From DASYKS01 sp035995205 (lineage in GTDB: Bacteria > Acidobacteriota > Thermoanaerobaculia > Multivoradales > UBA5704): DNA of 64,000 bases. The notes below the pieces were generated by a model. That model was not told the DNA's origin. It searched no databases and worked only from the letters and a program-made list of their open reading frames with translations. The stretch's first letter is position 1. Each line of letters begins with the position of its first letter. Positions 27,288-36,524 of this stretch are shown one piece after another. Position numbers and translations under genes: made by a program. Location of the stretch: positions 1 to 64,000 of the forward strand of contig DASYKS010000035.1 in NCBI GenBank assembly GCA_035995205.1, given 5' to 3'.

Positions 27288-27347
27288 CTCCTGGGTGCGC
27301 GGGCGTCTCGCCCGCATTGGCGGGCCAGAGGCCCGCGCACCCAGGAG
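27288..27347. repeat. REP-like palindrome after the RRM gene
   Basis: Two 28-base arms (27288-27315 and 27320-27347) are complementary with two mismatches around the loop ATTG. The arms contain GGGTGCGCGGGC and GCCCGCGCACCC. It lies between two convergent genes and could form a strong RNA hairpin, so it may work as a terminator as well as being a dispersed repeat. Confidence 0.75.
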
Positions 27348-27370
27348 AGACCTGTGTACCAGCCGGGGCT

Positions 27371-28294
27371 TTAGCGAGAGCGGGAGCCCGCGAGCCGTAG
27401 CAACGTCCCCAGAGCGTAAAGAATACTGGCCACCCCGGCCGCCAGCCCTACCACCACGACCTGCATCCCCCAAAGGATCGCGGTCGCCGCGGCCCAGACG
27501 CTCAGCCAGACCGCGAGCCAAAGGGCACCCAGCGCAGCGAGTGGACTCAAAAGCACGAATCCGAGCAACACCCCGGGGCGCATCCAGGGGATCTGCCAAC
27601 CGCGCCTCAAGGCACCCGTGATACCGCCGAACGGCCCGAGCCCGGCGCTCCGCCAGGCCTTCCGCCAGAACGCGAGGCCGCTGGCTTCGACCACCAACTC
27701 CGCCGCACCCAAGAGACTCGCAGGGTCTGGGACCTCTTCCCCACCTCCGCCGCAGGCGCGACAGTGCTGCTCGAACCGACTCGCCCGCCGTCCGGCATGC
27801 TCGTACGCATCGGTCTCGATCGGATGGCCGTCGTAGAGAAATCGGTTCGCCGCCGCGCAAGCCAGGTAAAGAATCGGAAACGGCCGGACCAAGCCGATCC
27901 CCCAACCGCCGAGAGTCTCCTGGATCTGGAGCGCATGGAACGCTTCATGGACCAGGATGCCGAGATTCTCGACTTGATCGGTCCGGAAGGATTCTCGCCG
28001 CACGTGGATCCCCACCCGTCGCACGCCGAACGTCTCGGGCAGAGTGATCGCCTGGTAAGGACCGAGCGAAAGCAGGTGCGGCATGCCGAGACGGAAATTT
28101 ACGCGCGCGAGAACGAGCCGCGGGTAGACCGTCTTAAGCACTGAAACCAACTCGGCGGGCGGCGCGACGCGCGGCGGCACCGCCCAATGCCAGACCGCGA
28201 GCGCGGCGTTGCGGAGCCTGTCGCCGAGGGGCGGTCTGGGGAGAGGATCTTGCGGCACGTCGGAGACGATATCTCCGCCGTCCGAAACCTGCAC
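27371..28294 (-). CDS. Putative membrane zinc metallopeptidase with HEAFH motif
   Basis: The product of about 307 residues contains LGILVHEAFHALQIQE, an HExxH-type zinc site, with a later ETDAYEHAGR that may give the third ligand. This resembles DUF4157-like metallopeptidases. The C-terminus has one or two strong membrane helices (LGFVLLSPLAALGALWLAVW, then ILWGMQVVVVGLAAGVASIL). The family is not certain. The start is chosen at GTG 28294; the open frame extends upstream but has no homology and overlaps the divergent pseudogene. The 22 bases between the two starts must hold both leaders. Confidence 0.6.
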   Translation of the reverse strand: MQVSDGGDIVSDVPQDPLPRPPLGDRLRNAALAVWHWAVPPRVAPPAELVSVLKTVYPRLVLARVNFRLGMPHLLSLGPYQAITLPETFGVRRVGIHVRRESFRTDQVENLGILVHEAFHALQIQETLGGWGIGLVRPFPILYLACAAANRFLYDGHPIETDAYEHAGRRASRFEQHCRACGGGGEEVPDPASLLGAAELVVEASGLAFWRKAWRSAGLGPFGGITGALRRGWQIPWMRPGVLLGFVLLSPLAALGALWLAVWLSVWAAATAILWGMQVVVVGLAAGVASILYALGTLLRLAGSRSR

Positions 28295-28315
28295 CTGCGG
28301 CCGTCCACAACCCAA

Positions 28316-29466
28316 ATGCGCGCGCAAGACCTGAACCGCCTTCCTTCCTGGCTCCCCTGGATCATCGGTTGCGCCCTGGGCCTCTGGATCGGTTGGGTCC
28401 CCACCTCGCGCCTCGATCCTTTCCGCGAGCTGCGGCCGTCCCCCGGGCGCCTCGTCGGCCTGGCCTACCGGGCACAGATTGGCAACCCTCCGAGAAAGCG
28501 AGCGATCGAGGTCAGCAAGGACAAACGACCGTCTCGTCTTGGAGGAAGACAGCCTTCGCAAAACCGACAAGCTCCGCTCGCGGGCGGTCTTTTCTCTCGC
28601 CGAGAATCGGCCCGATCCGGCAGTCGAATACCTCGAAGAGGCAGTAGAGACCACCGAGGGACTGGAACAGTCGCTCCTGCGCAACGACCTCGCCGCGGTC
28701 CTGCTCGCCCGGTCGTGGCCCGGCTGGAAGGACCGGCCCGGATTCTTCTCGCGTGGCGACGATCTATTCCGCGCGGTCGATCTCGCGGCGCAATCGTTGG
28801 AGATTCTCCCGGAGCTAAAGGAGGCGCAGTTCAACCTGGCTCTCGGTCTCGAAACGCTGAGCCTGCGCGAAACCGCCAAGGAGGAATGGCGGCGCTACCT
28901 CGCTCTCGATCCGGGCTCGCCCTGGGCGGATGAGGCGAAGGAACACCTGCGGCGGCTGGCGATTCCCATTCCGATCAAGCCGCAGCCGAATGCGATGAAT
29001 CCTGAAGGTTCTCTCGACGAGGCCGATCCCGCAGTGCCGATCTACCTTGCGGGCCGCCAGGCGCTTCGCGAGCAAAGGTACGGCGAGGCACGGATTGCGT
29101 TCCGTAAGGCGCGCAAGATGTGGCGGCCGAGTAATCCACGGATGGCGGGGTGGGCGACGTATCGTCTTGCCCTTTGTGATTACTTCGAGCCGAGGTATGC
29201 CAAGGGCGCCGCTCTGCCTCATTACTACATCTATAATGAGGGCCCGGTTGCCGGCTGCCGTCGCAACTCTCACACCGATCAACGACCGTTCGGCGCCTCT
29301 CTTCTTCAAACCGTTCTATGCCCATCTCGACCAGACGGGCGATTCGATTCGGGCGCTTCGTCAGACCCAGATCGATTTCGCCCTCGGTCCCGATCCGGAA
29401 GGCACTCCCCGCATTTGGGCGCCGTATGTCGTGATGATCTCCCCAGGGTTGCCGGTACCGGAGTAG
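28316..29466 (+). pseudogene. Decayed TPR-CHAT protein gene
   Basis: The frame begins with a membrane-anchored start (MRAQDLNRLPSWLPWIIGCA) and shifts near 28470-28490 into a TPR-rich frame (PAVEYLEEAVETTEGLEQS, FNLALGLETLSLRETAKEEW). It shifts again near 29230 to AVATLTPINDRSAPLFFKPF and IRALRQTQIDFALGPDPE, the closing part of a CHAT protease domain. The central CHAT region with the catalytic His and Cys is missing. So this is a gene with a frameshift and an internal deletion. Intact relatives are TPR-CHAT peptidases. The last 209 bases are duplicated at 31445-31652. Confidence 0.75.
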
Positions 29467-29616
29467 AGGGTCGGACGATCTCGTCAAGCTCTTCTCCATT
29501 CTCACGCGTTCACGACGGAGGTTGGCCAGAAGCCTCGACTGTAGACGGTACAGGCCCGGTACCCGCGTCGATCGGAGCGGAGAGTCGCGTCGTTAGCGCG
29601 CTAAGTCCCACGTTGC

Positions 29617-30768
29617 TCAGAGTATTTCGCCGAAAGATAGCTCGGCTTTCATCTTCGCGCTCGCATTGGGTTCTGCCATCTTCTCGGCAAATGTGAAGAG
29701 AGGTTCCACGCTCACATTGCCTCTTGCCTTCGGCAACGTCACGTTAAGATTGATAAATTGGCCTTTTGTACTGTCTTCGACCAAGTAGAAGTTTGGGTGT
29801 TCTTTGACAACCTGCAGGAACCGTTTTCTAGGTACCCTAGATGTAAAGCCGAAGGTTCCTTGCGAAGTAACTTGCACCTGAGTTGATTTGGGCTCGGCCT
29901 CAGTTGTTTTGGGTGTGAGATCTAAAATATCAGCAATATCAACGTAGTTCCCCGACTTAGGGAGTCGTACGCTTAGAATTAAGTCGTTCTTGGTCTTTGA
30001 TGCGCCGGCAAAGGCAATATTTGGTGCGGCCTCTACTTGAGACCTAAATGGCCCCAACCCGACCGACTTCTGCGAGAGGGAATAGACGAACTTGGGCTTG
30101 TCTCCAAGAACTTTACCAACCCACGTGTACTTGACTTTTGCCAGGCTAAACAAAGGCGTTAGTTTGCTCGCGGCCACGATTTCTAGACCCACGGACCCCT
30201 GAGATTTCACTTTGACAGAGGCTCCTGCTTTTAAGAGATCGACAACCGGCGTCCCAGAAGCATCTCCTTCTAGATTGATTTCCGTGTTCTTCGCTTCCGT
30301 CTGTAGGATGGTAGCCGATTCCGCCTTGATGATTCTTGTCACGACAACGTAATCGAGTTGCCATTCGTTTTTTTCAACGAGTTCCAAGAGTTTGTGCCCT
30401 AAAGCCACAAGATTTTCAATTGCGTAGCCAGTACACCCGTAGAGGGCAAGGTAGACAGAGTGCGCTTTCGAGAATCCAATAGTCAGCTTAGCGGCACCGA
30501 TCCCTGCCGAGGTGGGAATACCGCTGGCCGAGGCCGCTATCGCTACTTCTTTCACACCCGCGGACATGAACTTGTATGTAGCGTTAGTGTTAGGATCTTT
30601 TGTTACCTGAGTAGGTATGCCGAAATTTTTGAGATGAGAGAGGGGAACAAAAACGTTGCCGTGTAGCTGGCCCACCGTGCCCACCTTTATATTGTCCGTG
30701 GGGAGCCAAGTCGCGTATCGTTGGATTTGGTTGCGTACTTCGTCGGTATAGACGTCAGCGGCTGCCAT
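29617..30768 (-). CDS. Unknown protein of foreign base composition
   Basis: This 383-residue protein has a clean start: GGAGGAACGTT before ATG 30768. Base and codon use are clearly AT-richer than all neighbours (AAA, AAT, TTT, ATA common), a sign of transfer. It has no signal peptide. The N-terminus reads YATWLPTDNIKVGTVGQLHG then VFVPLSHLKNFGIP. The rest is predicted beta-rich with alternating polar and hydrophobic strands, plus a segment LDYVVVTRIIKAESATI. I cannot name the family. The amphipathic strands and the VVVTRIIKAE segment recall bacterial gasdermins, but this is weak. It sits alone between CHAT and carotenoid-oxygenase remnants. Confidence 0.6.
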   Translation of the reverse strand: MAAADVYTDEVRNQIQRYATWLPTDNIKVGTVGQLHGNVFVPLSHLKNFGIPTQVTKDPNTNATYKFMSAGVKEVAIAASASGIPTSAGIGAAKLTIGFSKAHSVYLALYGCTGYAIENLVALGHKLLELVEKNEWQLDYVVVTRIIKAESATILQTEAKNTEINLEGDASGTPVVDLLKAGASVKVKSQGSVGLEIVAASKLTPLFSLAKVKYTWVGKVLGDKPKFVYSLSQKSVGLGPFRSQVEAAPNIAFAGASKTKNDLILSVRLPKSGNYVDIADILDLTPKTTEAEPKSTQVQVTSQGTFGFTSRVPRKRFLQVVKEHPNFYLVEDSTKGQFINLNVTLPKARGNVSVEPLFTFAEKMAEPNASAKMKAELSFGEIL

Positions 30769-30950
30769 AACGTTCCTCCGAGGACTAGCTATCCGTGGAC
30801 CGAGAATTTCGAGTGTACCGTAATCAATTCTACCCTGCGAAGACGGGCCAAGACAAATAACAATATGCCCAAAACCGACTGATTCCGATGCCCGGCAATC
30901 TCTACCGGAGGCAAGCTCCGCCCCTACTTCTGACATTGTTCGCAATAGCT

Positions 30951-31444
30951 TTACGCCGGCACGAACGTCGCGTGGAAGCAAAGATGCTGCGCTTCGGGCT
31001 TTCGGCCCTGCCGCGACGTTCCAAGCGTCGAACACCACGGCAACGGCTGATACTGCTCGTACGCCGGGCGGTCGAGCTCGAACAGGTCGACGGTCAGACG
31101 GTCGCTTTCATCCCAGGCGTTGGCGAGATGCAGGCAATAGCTGCCGTCGAGCGGAACCGTCGCCACCTCCTCCCCCGTCTCGCGCTCCACCACCAGCAGC
31201 CGGCTGCCCAGCTCTGCGCGGCAGATCAGGCAGTCGAAGAGCAATTTGCCCTCGGCGAGAAGCGGACCGACTTCGATCACTTACGGGGAGAGGTGGAAGA
31301 TACAGAACCGCTCGGAAACGGCGAAGTCGGGGATCACCGCCGGCCGGGCGGTCGAGCGGAATCCAGCGGCGTAGGGCGAGAATGCCGTCCGGCGCGAAGC
31401 AATAGAGCGTTACGCTCGGTTGCGCGCCGGAGAATGAGACGCCG
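30951..31444 (-). pseudogene. Carotenoid oxygenase remnant 1
   Basis: On the minus strand FGVSFSGAQPSVTLYCFAPD, then (after a frameshift) IEVGPLLAEGKLLFDCLICR, then LHLANAWDESDRLTVDLFEL and QHLCFHATFVPA, match the intact oxygenase at 33204-34658 closely. The N-terminal 190 codons are absent. A frameshift follows DRPA, and about 120 codons are deleted between QYQPLP and the C-terminal HLCFHATFVPA. It ends in TAA at 30951. It cannot make an active enzyme. Confidence 0.85.
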
Positions 31445-31630
31445 AACGACCGTTCGGCGCCTCTCTTCTTCAAGCCGTTCTATGCCCACCTCGACCAGAC
31501 GGGCGATCCGATTCGGGCGCTTCGGCAAACGCAGGTCGATTTTGCCCGCGGCCCCGATCCGGAAGGGACTCTCCGCGTCTGGGCACCATATGTCGTGATG
31601 ATTTCGCCTGGATTGCCGCTGCCGGAGTAG
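31445..31630 (+). pseudogene. Orphan CHAT-domain C-terminal fragment
   Basis: A 62-codon frame reads NDRSAPLFFKPFYAHLDQTG, IRALRQTQVDFARGPDPE and VWAPYVVMISPGLPLPE. It is a near copy of the end of the pseudogene at 28316-29466. It begins exactly where the carotenoid-oxygenase remnant on the other strand begins, so a recombination joint lies at about 31445. Confidence 0.8.
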
Positions 31631-31688
31631 ATGGGCGGGCGATCTCGTCAAGGTCGCACTTTCGAGGAGGGCCGAGTCCGGCTGATTC

Positions 31689-31998
31689 GGACCGCGGTCC
31701 GAGAGCCCGGGACCCAGGTCTGGATGATCCGGACCCAGGTCCGAGAGCCCGGGGCTCAGGTCTGGACGATCCGGACCGAGGTCCGAGACCCCGGGACCCA
31801 GGCCTGGACGAATCGGACCGAGGTCCGAGACTCCGGGACTCGGGTCCGGACGACTCGCACTGAGGTCCGAGACTCCGAGACCAGGCACGGACGATCCGGA
31901 CCGAGGTCCAAGAGCCCGGGACCCAGGTCCGGACAATCCGGACCGAGGTCCGCGCCCCCGAAGCCGAGGTCCGAGAGCCCCGGCTCCCGGGTCCAAAC
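31689..31998. repeat. 21-bp-period degenerate tandem array 2
   Basis: Fifteen units, all but one or two exactly 21 bases, alternate between two forms: GGACCGAGGTCCGAGA plus five bases, and GGACCCAGGTCTGGACGA plus three bases. This gives a 42-base super-period. GGACC-NN-GGTCC is a palindrome in each first-form unit. It lies downstream of the CHAT fragment and before the second oxygenase remnant. No coding signal is credible. The short stretches 31631-31688 and 31999-32025 show nothing. Confidence 0.85.
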
Positions 31999-32025
31999 GT
32001 AGATCTCGCTCCTACTTTCTGATGA

Positions 32026-32098
32026 TTATTCCGCCGGTACGAACGTCGCGTGGAAGCAGAGATGCTGGGGCTCGGGAAACCTCAATCGCGCGCGGTCC
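32026..32098 (-). pseudogene. Carotenoid oxygenase remnant 2 (3' end only)
   Basis: The minus strand gives RARLRFPEPQHLCFHATFVP then AE and TAA, the last 22 codons of the intact oxygenase (CARLRFPAAQHLCFHATFVP). Its first bases overlap the last codons of the DUF3592 gene in another frame, so a recombination scar joins the two. Confidence 0.8.
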
Positions 32099-33164
32099 AG
32101 TCGGGCCGCCCGGTGGGAAAGGAGGTCGGTTCATCGGGCAGATCCGCTCTTCCGCCGCGCCCGAATCTCTTCCGCACGCCCGCGTACACGCCGCCCACGC
32201 CCACGGCGAGGAAGGCGAGCGGCACGAGCAGCAGAAACACCCAGCCGCCGAAGCTGCGATCCAGCACGGCGTTGTACGAATCTTTAGGATCGACGAAGCA
32301 GAACGCGCGGCTTCCCACCGGCAGCCGCGCCACCACCGCGGCTTTTCCTTCGTAACCCGAAGTGGAGCCGCCGAGGAAACGATAACGGCTCGACTTGTAG
32401 CGCCGCCCGCCGATCTCGTACTCGTAGACCGCCTCGACGCTGTAGGTCGTGCTGTCGTCTCCCGAATGGCTGCGCACGGCGCTATAGAGAATCGTGCACG
32501 GCACCTCCGGCCAGCTCCGCGCGGCGATCGTTCGGAGGACCGGCCGGCCGAAGAACACCGACAGGCCAAGGCCGACCAGCAGGAAGAGACCGAAGAACAG
32601 GGCGCGCAAGAGCTCGCCGGTGTTCCGGCCCACCGGGATCTCGCGCACGCCATCGACCGCCGGGGGAGTCCCCTTGCGCCAGGGGAGGATCAGAAGCACC
32701 GCACCGATGCCCGCGATGAGAAGCGGCAGCAGAATGACCAGACCGCCCCAGAGACTCTTCCTCTGAAGTGCCACGTTCTCCGGATGTTGGGGATCGACGT
32801 AGCAATCCGTGCGCGCGCCTTCCGGATACGACTCTTCGAGCCGCTGCGCTGAGGCGAGGTCGGACGACCCGACATAGCCTTCCCGGTAGACCTCGCCTTT
32901 CCGCTCGCGCCCTTCGGCCGTATAGCGGTAGGAAAAGACGACCCGGAAACGTTCGCCCTCGGCCGCGGCGCCCGGATTCTCCTCCACTCGGCTCGACTCG
33001 ATCACGCAATCGATGGGGGGCCGGCGGTGGGCTACCTGATCGCGCAGAATGGCCTTGGCCACCACGCCGGTGAAGTACAATCCCAGGCCGAGGAGGATCA
33101 CGCCGAAGATCGTGCCGCCGACGCGGCCCGACATGATTTTGGGGGTTGAAACCGTGATCTGCAT
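32082..33164 (-). CDS. DUF3592 membrane protein with two domain copies
   Basis: This 360-residue protein has four predicted membrane helices in two pairs (TIFGVILLGLGLYFTGVVAK; LVILLPLLIAGIGAVLLIL; LFFGLFLLVGLGLSVFFG; VFLLLVPLAFLAVGVGGVYA). Each pair flanks a beta-rich DUF3592 domain: VFSYRYTAEGRERKGEVY with CYVDPQHPENVAL, and AVYEYEIGGRRYKSSRY with CFVDPKDSYNAVL. The function of DUF3592 is unknown. Its start lies 39 bases beyond the oxygenase stop, so it may be the tail of that operon. Its last codons abut oxygenase remnant 2 and may have been altered by that joint. Confidence 0.8.
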   Translation of the reverse strand: MQITVSTPKIMSGRVGGTIFGVILLGLGLYFTGVVAKAILRDQVAHRRPPIDCVIESSRVEENPGAAAEGERFRVVFSYRYTAEGRERKGEVYREGYVGSSDLASAQRLEESYPEGARTDCYVDPQHPENVALQRKSLWGGLVILLPLLIAGIGAVLLILPWRKGTPPAVDGVREIPVGRNTGELLRALFFGLFLLVGLGLSVFFGRPVLRTIAARSWPEVPCTILYSAVRSHSGDDSTTYSVEAVYEYEIGGRRYKSSRYRFLGGSTSGYEGKAAVVARLPVGSRAFCFVDPKDSYNAVLDRSFGGWVFLLLVPLAFLAVGVGGVYAGVRKRFGRGGRADLPDEPTSFPTGRPDWTARD

Positions 33165-33203
33165 CGTTCCCGATGGGGTACCTTCGGAAGTTATCTCCGA
33201 ATA

Positions 33204-34658
33204 CTAACCCGCCGGAACGAACGTAGCGTGAAAGCACAGATGCTGCGCCGCGGGAAAACGGAGCCGCGCGCACGGGCCGGCCGCGACGTTCCAAGCGTCG
33301 AACACCGCAAGCTCCGTGGTGCCCCGCTCCGCGTCGTACAGCGGGCAGAGCAGCACTCCCTCCTTCTCCCTTTCCGGATCGGGAACGATCACCGGCTCGC
33401 CGGCCGGGAAGACGCCCGGGGGGGCAATCCATAGATCGTGCGGCCCTTCGCTTCGACTCCAATCGAGGTGGACGATGCGGTCGAAGAACTTCGAGCCCGT
33501 CTTGCCGCAGGCCGAGATGCCGAGCGCCCAAACGTCTTCGGTGGGACGAGCAAAGTAGCGCGGATCGATCGCGGGGAAATCGGGCGACTCTTCGTAGGAG
33601 CTGACCTGGCGGTTGAGGACGGCGCCTGCGGTGAGATCGATCTCCAGCCGAACCAGCCGGCCGGGCGCAACGGTGTCGAATAGCGCGGGCAGCGGCTGAT
33701 ATTGCTCGTAGGCCGGCCGGTCGAGCTCGAACAGGTCGAGGGTCAGCCAGTCGCCCTTAGGTGTCGTCTCATCCCAGGCGTTCGCGAGGTGCAGGCAATA
33801 GCCGCCGTCGAGCGGAATCATCGCCACCTCCTCCCCCGTCTCGCGTTCCACCACCAGTAGCTGGCTGCCGAGTTCCTCGCGGCAGACCAGGCAGTCGAAG
33901 AGCGATTTGCCCTCGGCAAGCAGCGGGCCGACTTCGATCACGTACGGGGAGAGGTGGAAGATGCAGAACCGCTCCGAAACGGCGAAATCGTGGATCACCG
34001 CCGGGCGGTCGAGCGGAATCCGGCGCCGGAGTGCGAGCGCTCCGTCCGGCGCGAAGCGGTAGAGCGTGACGCTCGGCTGTGCCCCGGCGAACGAGACACC
34101 GAAGTGGATCAGCTCTCCCGTGTGCGGGTCGAGCTTGGGATGCGCGGCGAGCGGCGAGAGCGGGTTGAGCTTACTGCCGAAGGTGTACTCGCCTCGCGTC
34201 TCCAACGTCTCGGGATCGAGGTCGTAAGGCAAGCCCTGCTCGCCGCTCGCGACCAGCCGACCCTGCCAGGGGACGATGCTGACGTTGGCGGGCGAGGCGA
34301 GCGCCACGCCGCGGACCAGGGCGTCGCCGGGAAACGCGGTGCCGAACGTTCGGTAGATCGCGCGCCCTTCCCGCTCCTCCTCCAGCCGCTTCGCGGTGCC
34401 GACATAGCGCGCCGTGGCGTAGGGAGTACCGCCGTCGCCCGGAAAATGAACCGCGACGACCCGTCCGTCGCCGTCCAGCCAATGACGATAGGAGAGGTCG
34501 CCACGGCCGAAGCTCGCCGGGCCGTTCGCGATCCAGGTGCCATGCAAATATCCAGGAAGTACATAGCCGGGCAGCGCCCCCTCGACTTCGAGCGGCACCC
34601 CGGCCAGCTCACCCGGCGCGGTCGTGAAGGCCCGCTCGAGGCCCGGCGAGAACGTCAT
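33204..34658 (-). CDS. Carotenoid cleavage oxygenase family protein
   Basis: This 484-residue protein is a seven-bladed propeller oxygenase of the RPE65/CCD family, which cleaves C=C bonds of carotenoids or stilbenes with Fe(II) and O2. Iron histidines are visible in LAAHPKLDP, PAVIHDFAVSE, YCLHLANAWDE and HLCFHATFVPA. Early blade motifs include LHGTWIANGPASFGRGDLSY and YRHWLDGDG. It is the fifth gene of an operon with an acyl carrier protein, two ketosynthases and an FAD oxidoreductase (13-base gap to the latter). The substrate may therefore be a polyene polyketide, not a carotenoid; no carotenoid biosynthesis gene is in view. Confidence 0.88.
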   Translation of the reverse strand: MTFSPGLERAFTTAPGELAGVPLEVEGALPGYVLPGYLHGTWIANGPASFGRGDLSYRHWLDGDGRVVAVHFPGDGGTPYATARYVGTAKRLEEEREGRAIYRTFGTAFPGDALVRGVALASPANVSIVPWQGRLVASGEQGLPYDLDPETLETRGEYTFGSKLNPLSPLAAHPKLDPHTGELIHFGVSFAGAQPSVTLYRFAPDGALALRRRIPLDRPAVIHDFAVSERFCIFHLSPYVIEVGPLLAEGKSLFDCLVCREELGSQLLVVERETGEEVAMIPLDGGYCLHLANAWDETTPKGDWLTLDLFELDRPAYEQYQPLPALFDTVAPGRLVRLEIDLTAGAVLNRQVSSYEESPDFPAIDPRYFARPTEDVWALGISACGKTGSKFFDRIVHLDWSRSEGPHDLWIAPPGVFPAGEPVIVPDPEREKEGVLLCPLYDAERGTTELAVFDAWNVAAGPCARLRFPAAQHLCFHATFVPAG

Positions 34659-34671
34659 CGCGCTCCCTTCC

Positions 34672-36483
34672 TCACGCCACGGTCAGCGCCGGGGTCAGAT
34701 CCGCGGTGTCTTCCAGCATCGATTTCCGCTGGTCGAGCGGCACCGGTGGCCCGAGGGCACGGCGGAGGGCCATCGGGTCATAGCCCCAATCCATCTCGCC
34801 GGGAATGTCCTTGGTCTCCTCCCAGAGTTGCGCCAGCTCTTCCACGTCGAACCGGAGATTGTTGACGTCGAGCCGCTCGGCGAACGCTTTGCTGCGCAGC
34901 ACCTCCTCGGTGCCGAGCACGGTCGAGGCGACCTGGGCGACGGCGTGCCTCGACTGAACGTCGAGCCTTGCGAGCGCGCGGTCGAGCAGATCGCGCGCTT
35001 CGATCGGGGTAACGCCGATCTCGTAGAAATACTCCTGCGACTCCTTGAGCGGCCCGATGGTCGAGAATTCGAAGAACACGGGTGCCGCGGGCGGCGGCAG
35101 GTCCGCCGCGAGCTTCCAGCGCTGGAAGTCCGCGAGGAACTTTTGCAAGCTGGAGTTCATAGGACCGAGCTTGGAGAACCGCCGCAGGTACATCGGCAGG
35201 AACGTCAAGTTGGTGAACAGGTCGTTGATGAACGGGAAGACATAGAAGAAGAAGTAGATCGCCAGCTCCCACGAATAGCGGAGCGAAAACGCCTCCTGGT
35301 CACCGAGCGTGTTGTAGGAGACCGCGAAGCTCGGCACGTAGCCTTCGTAGATCGCGCGGGCGAGCGTCTCATAGAGGCGTGCCTTGGTCGTCAGCAGCTC
35401 TTGGGTCGGGGTGCGCAGGATCGCGTCCGCGATCAGCGTGTTGTGGGTGGAGATCAGGTCGCCGCCCGGGCTGTAGAGAGGATCGGAGAAGCGGCCCGCC
35501 TCGCCCGCGAGCGCCCAGCGGTCGGGCGAGATCATCTGCTTGCAGTCGTGGGCGAAGCTGACGAAGCCGGAGTGATCAAAGTTCTTCCGGTACGGCAGGT
35601 CGCGCGCGAACATCGGGAACGTGCGGCAGACCCAGTCGATCAGCTTGTCCGCGCTGTTGACCTGGAGGCGATCGACTTTTTCCACGTCGTAGACCAGGCC
35701 TAAGCTGGTCTTGCCGTGGAGCGGAATGGTCCAGAACCAGTAGCCGTCGCCGCAGAAATGGTTGGTCGCGAGGAAGAACGGCATGTGGCCGGTCTGCCGG
35801 CGGTCGGGCCGCTTCCTGATTTCGGGCTCGGAAAGATCGGTCAGCTTCTCGGCGTCGACCAGGCCCTCCACCCAGACGAACGAGGTGCCGTGGCGGATCG
35901 GGCTCTCGGTCATCAGACCGAGCTTCTTGGCCAGGAAGCGCGAGCGTCCGGAAGAATCGACCACCCAGCGCGCGGTCCCCTCGACCTTCTCGCCCGCGGA
36001 GTCGGTGAAGCGAAAGGCGTGGCGCCCCTCGGCGTTCTCCGTCGCGTTGTTCAAATCAACTTCCAGCCCCGAGAGTGGCGATACGAAAGTGAAGCGCGGA
36101 TCTTTCGAGCAGGCTTCGTAGAGTCCCTCCTCGAACACGTTGCGGTCGAGCTGATAGGTGGCGATGTTCGAGATCTGGCGCAGGTAGGACTGGCTGTACC
36201 CTTCGCCCCGATCTTCGAGGCCGGGCGTCTTCCACCAGAAGCGGAGGTTGTACTTCAAGTAGTGCTTCCGTAGGAGGTGCTCCTCCATCTCCAGCACGCG
36301 GGAGTAGTAATAGCCGCTCATCTGGACCGTCGCCTCGCCCACCTTCTGCTTCTTCGGCGGAAACTCGCGGCGTTCGAGCAGCAGGACGGATTCGACCCCG
36401 CCGAGCAGCAGTTGGCGGGCGAGCGAGAGTCCGGCAAGGCCGGCTCCAAGGATCAGGACGTCGCAGTCTTGGGTGCGTGGCAT
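34672..36483 (-). CDS. FAD-dependent oxidoreductase, halogenase/geranylgeranyl-reductase-like
   Basis: This 603-residue protein starts DVLILGAGLAGLSLARQLLL (FAD-binding GxGxxG) and has KVGEATVQMSGYYY, the GEATV form of flavin halogenases and related oxidoreductases. It also has WVVDSSGRSRFLAKKLG and ALAGEAGRFSDPLYSPGGDL, the second FAD contact. The halogenase Trp/Lys pair (WxWxIP) appears only as YWFWTIPL, so halogenation is possible but not shown; hydroxylation or reduction is as likely. A hydrophobic stretch near 395-430 may touch the membrane. It lies between the second ketosynthase and the oxygenase gene, which implies a tailoring step. Confidence 0.75.
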   Translation of the reverse strand: MPRTQDCDVLILGAGLAGLSLARQLLLGGVESVLLLERREFPPKKQKVGEATVQMSGYYYSRVLEMEEHLLRKHYLKYNLRFWWKTPGLEDRGEGYSQSYLRQISNIATYQLDRNVFEEGLYEACSKDPRFTFVSPLSGLEVDLNNATENAEGRHAFRFTDSAGEKVEGTARWVVDSSGRSRFLAKKLGLMTESPIRHGTSFVWVEGLVDAEKLTDLSEPEIRKRPDRRQTGHMPFFLATNHFCGDGYWFWTIPLHGKTSLGLVYDVEKVDRLQVNSADKLIDWVCRTFPMFARDLPYRKNFDHSGFVSFAHDCKQMISPDRWALAGEAGRFSDPLYSPGGDLISTHNTLIADAILRTPTQELLTTKARLYETLARAIYEGYVPSFAVSYNTLGDQEAFSLRYSWELAIYFFFYVFPFINDLFTNLTFLPMYLRRFSKLGPMNSSLQKFLADFQRWKLAADLPPPAAPVFFEFSTIGPLKESQEYFYEIGVTPIEARDLLDRALARLDVQSRHAVAQVASTVLGTEEVLRSKAFAERLDVNNLRFDVEELAQLWEETKDIPGEMDWGYDPMALRRALGPPVPLDQRKSMLEDTADLTPALTVA

Positions 36484-36524
36484 GGTATGGCGCCTCCTGG
36501 CTCAAGTCTCAGAGGTGGCAAGCT

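Noticed and set aside
28316..29466. An active TPR-CHAT protease
   Set aside because: At least one frameshift and loss of the catalytic part of the CHAT domain are visible.
31334..31996. A 220-codon minus-strand frame over array 2
   Set aside because: It is repeat translation joined to antisense of the CHAT fragment and part of the oxygenase remnant.
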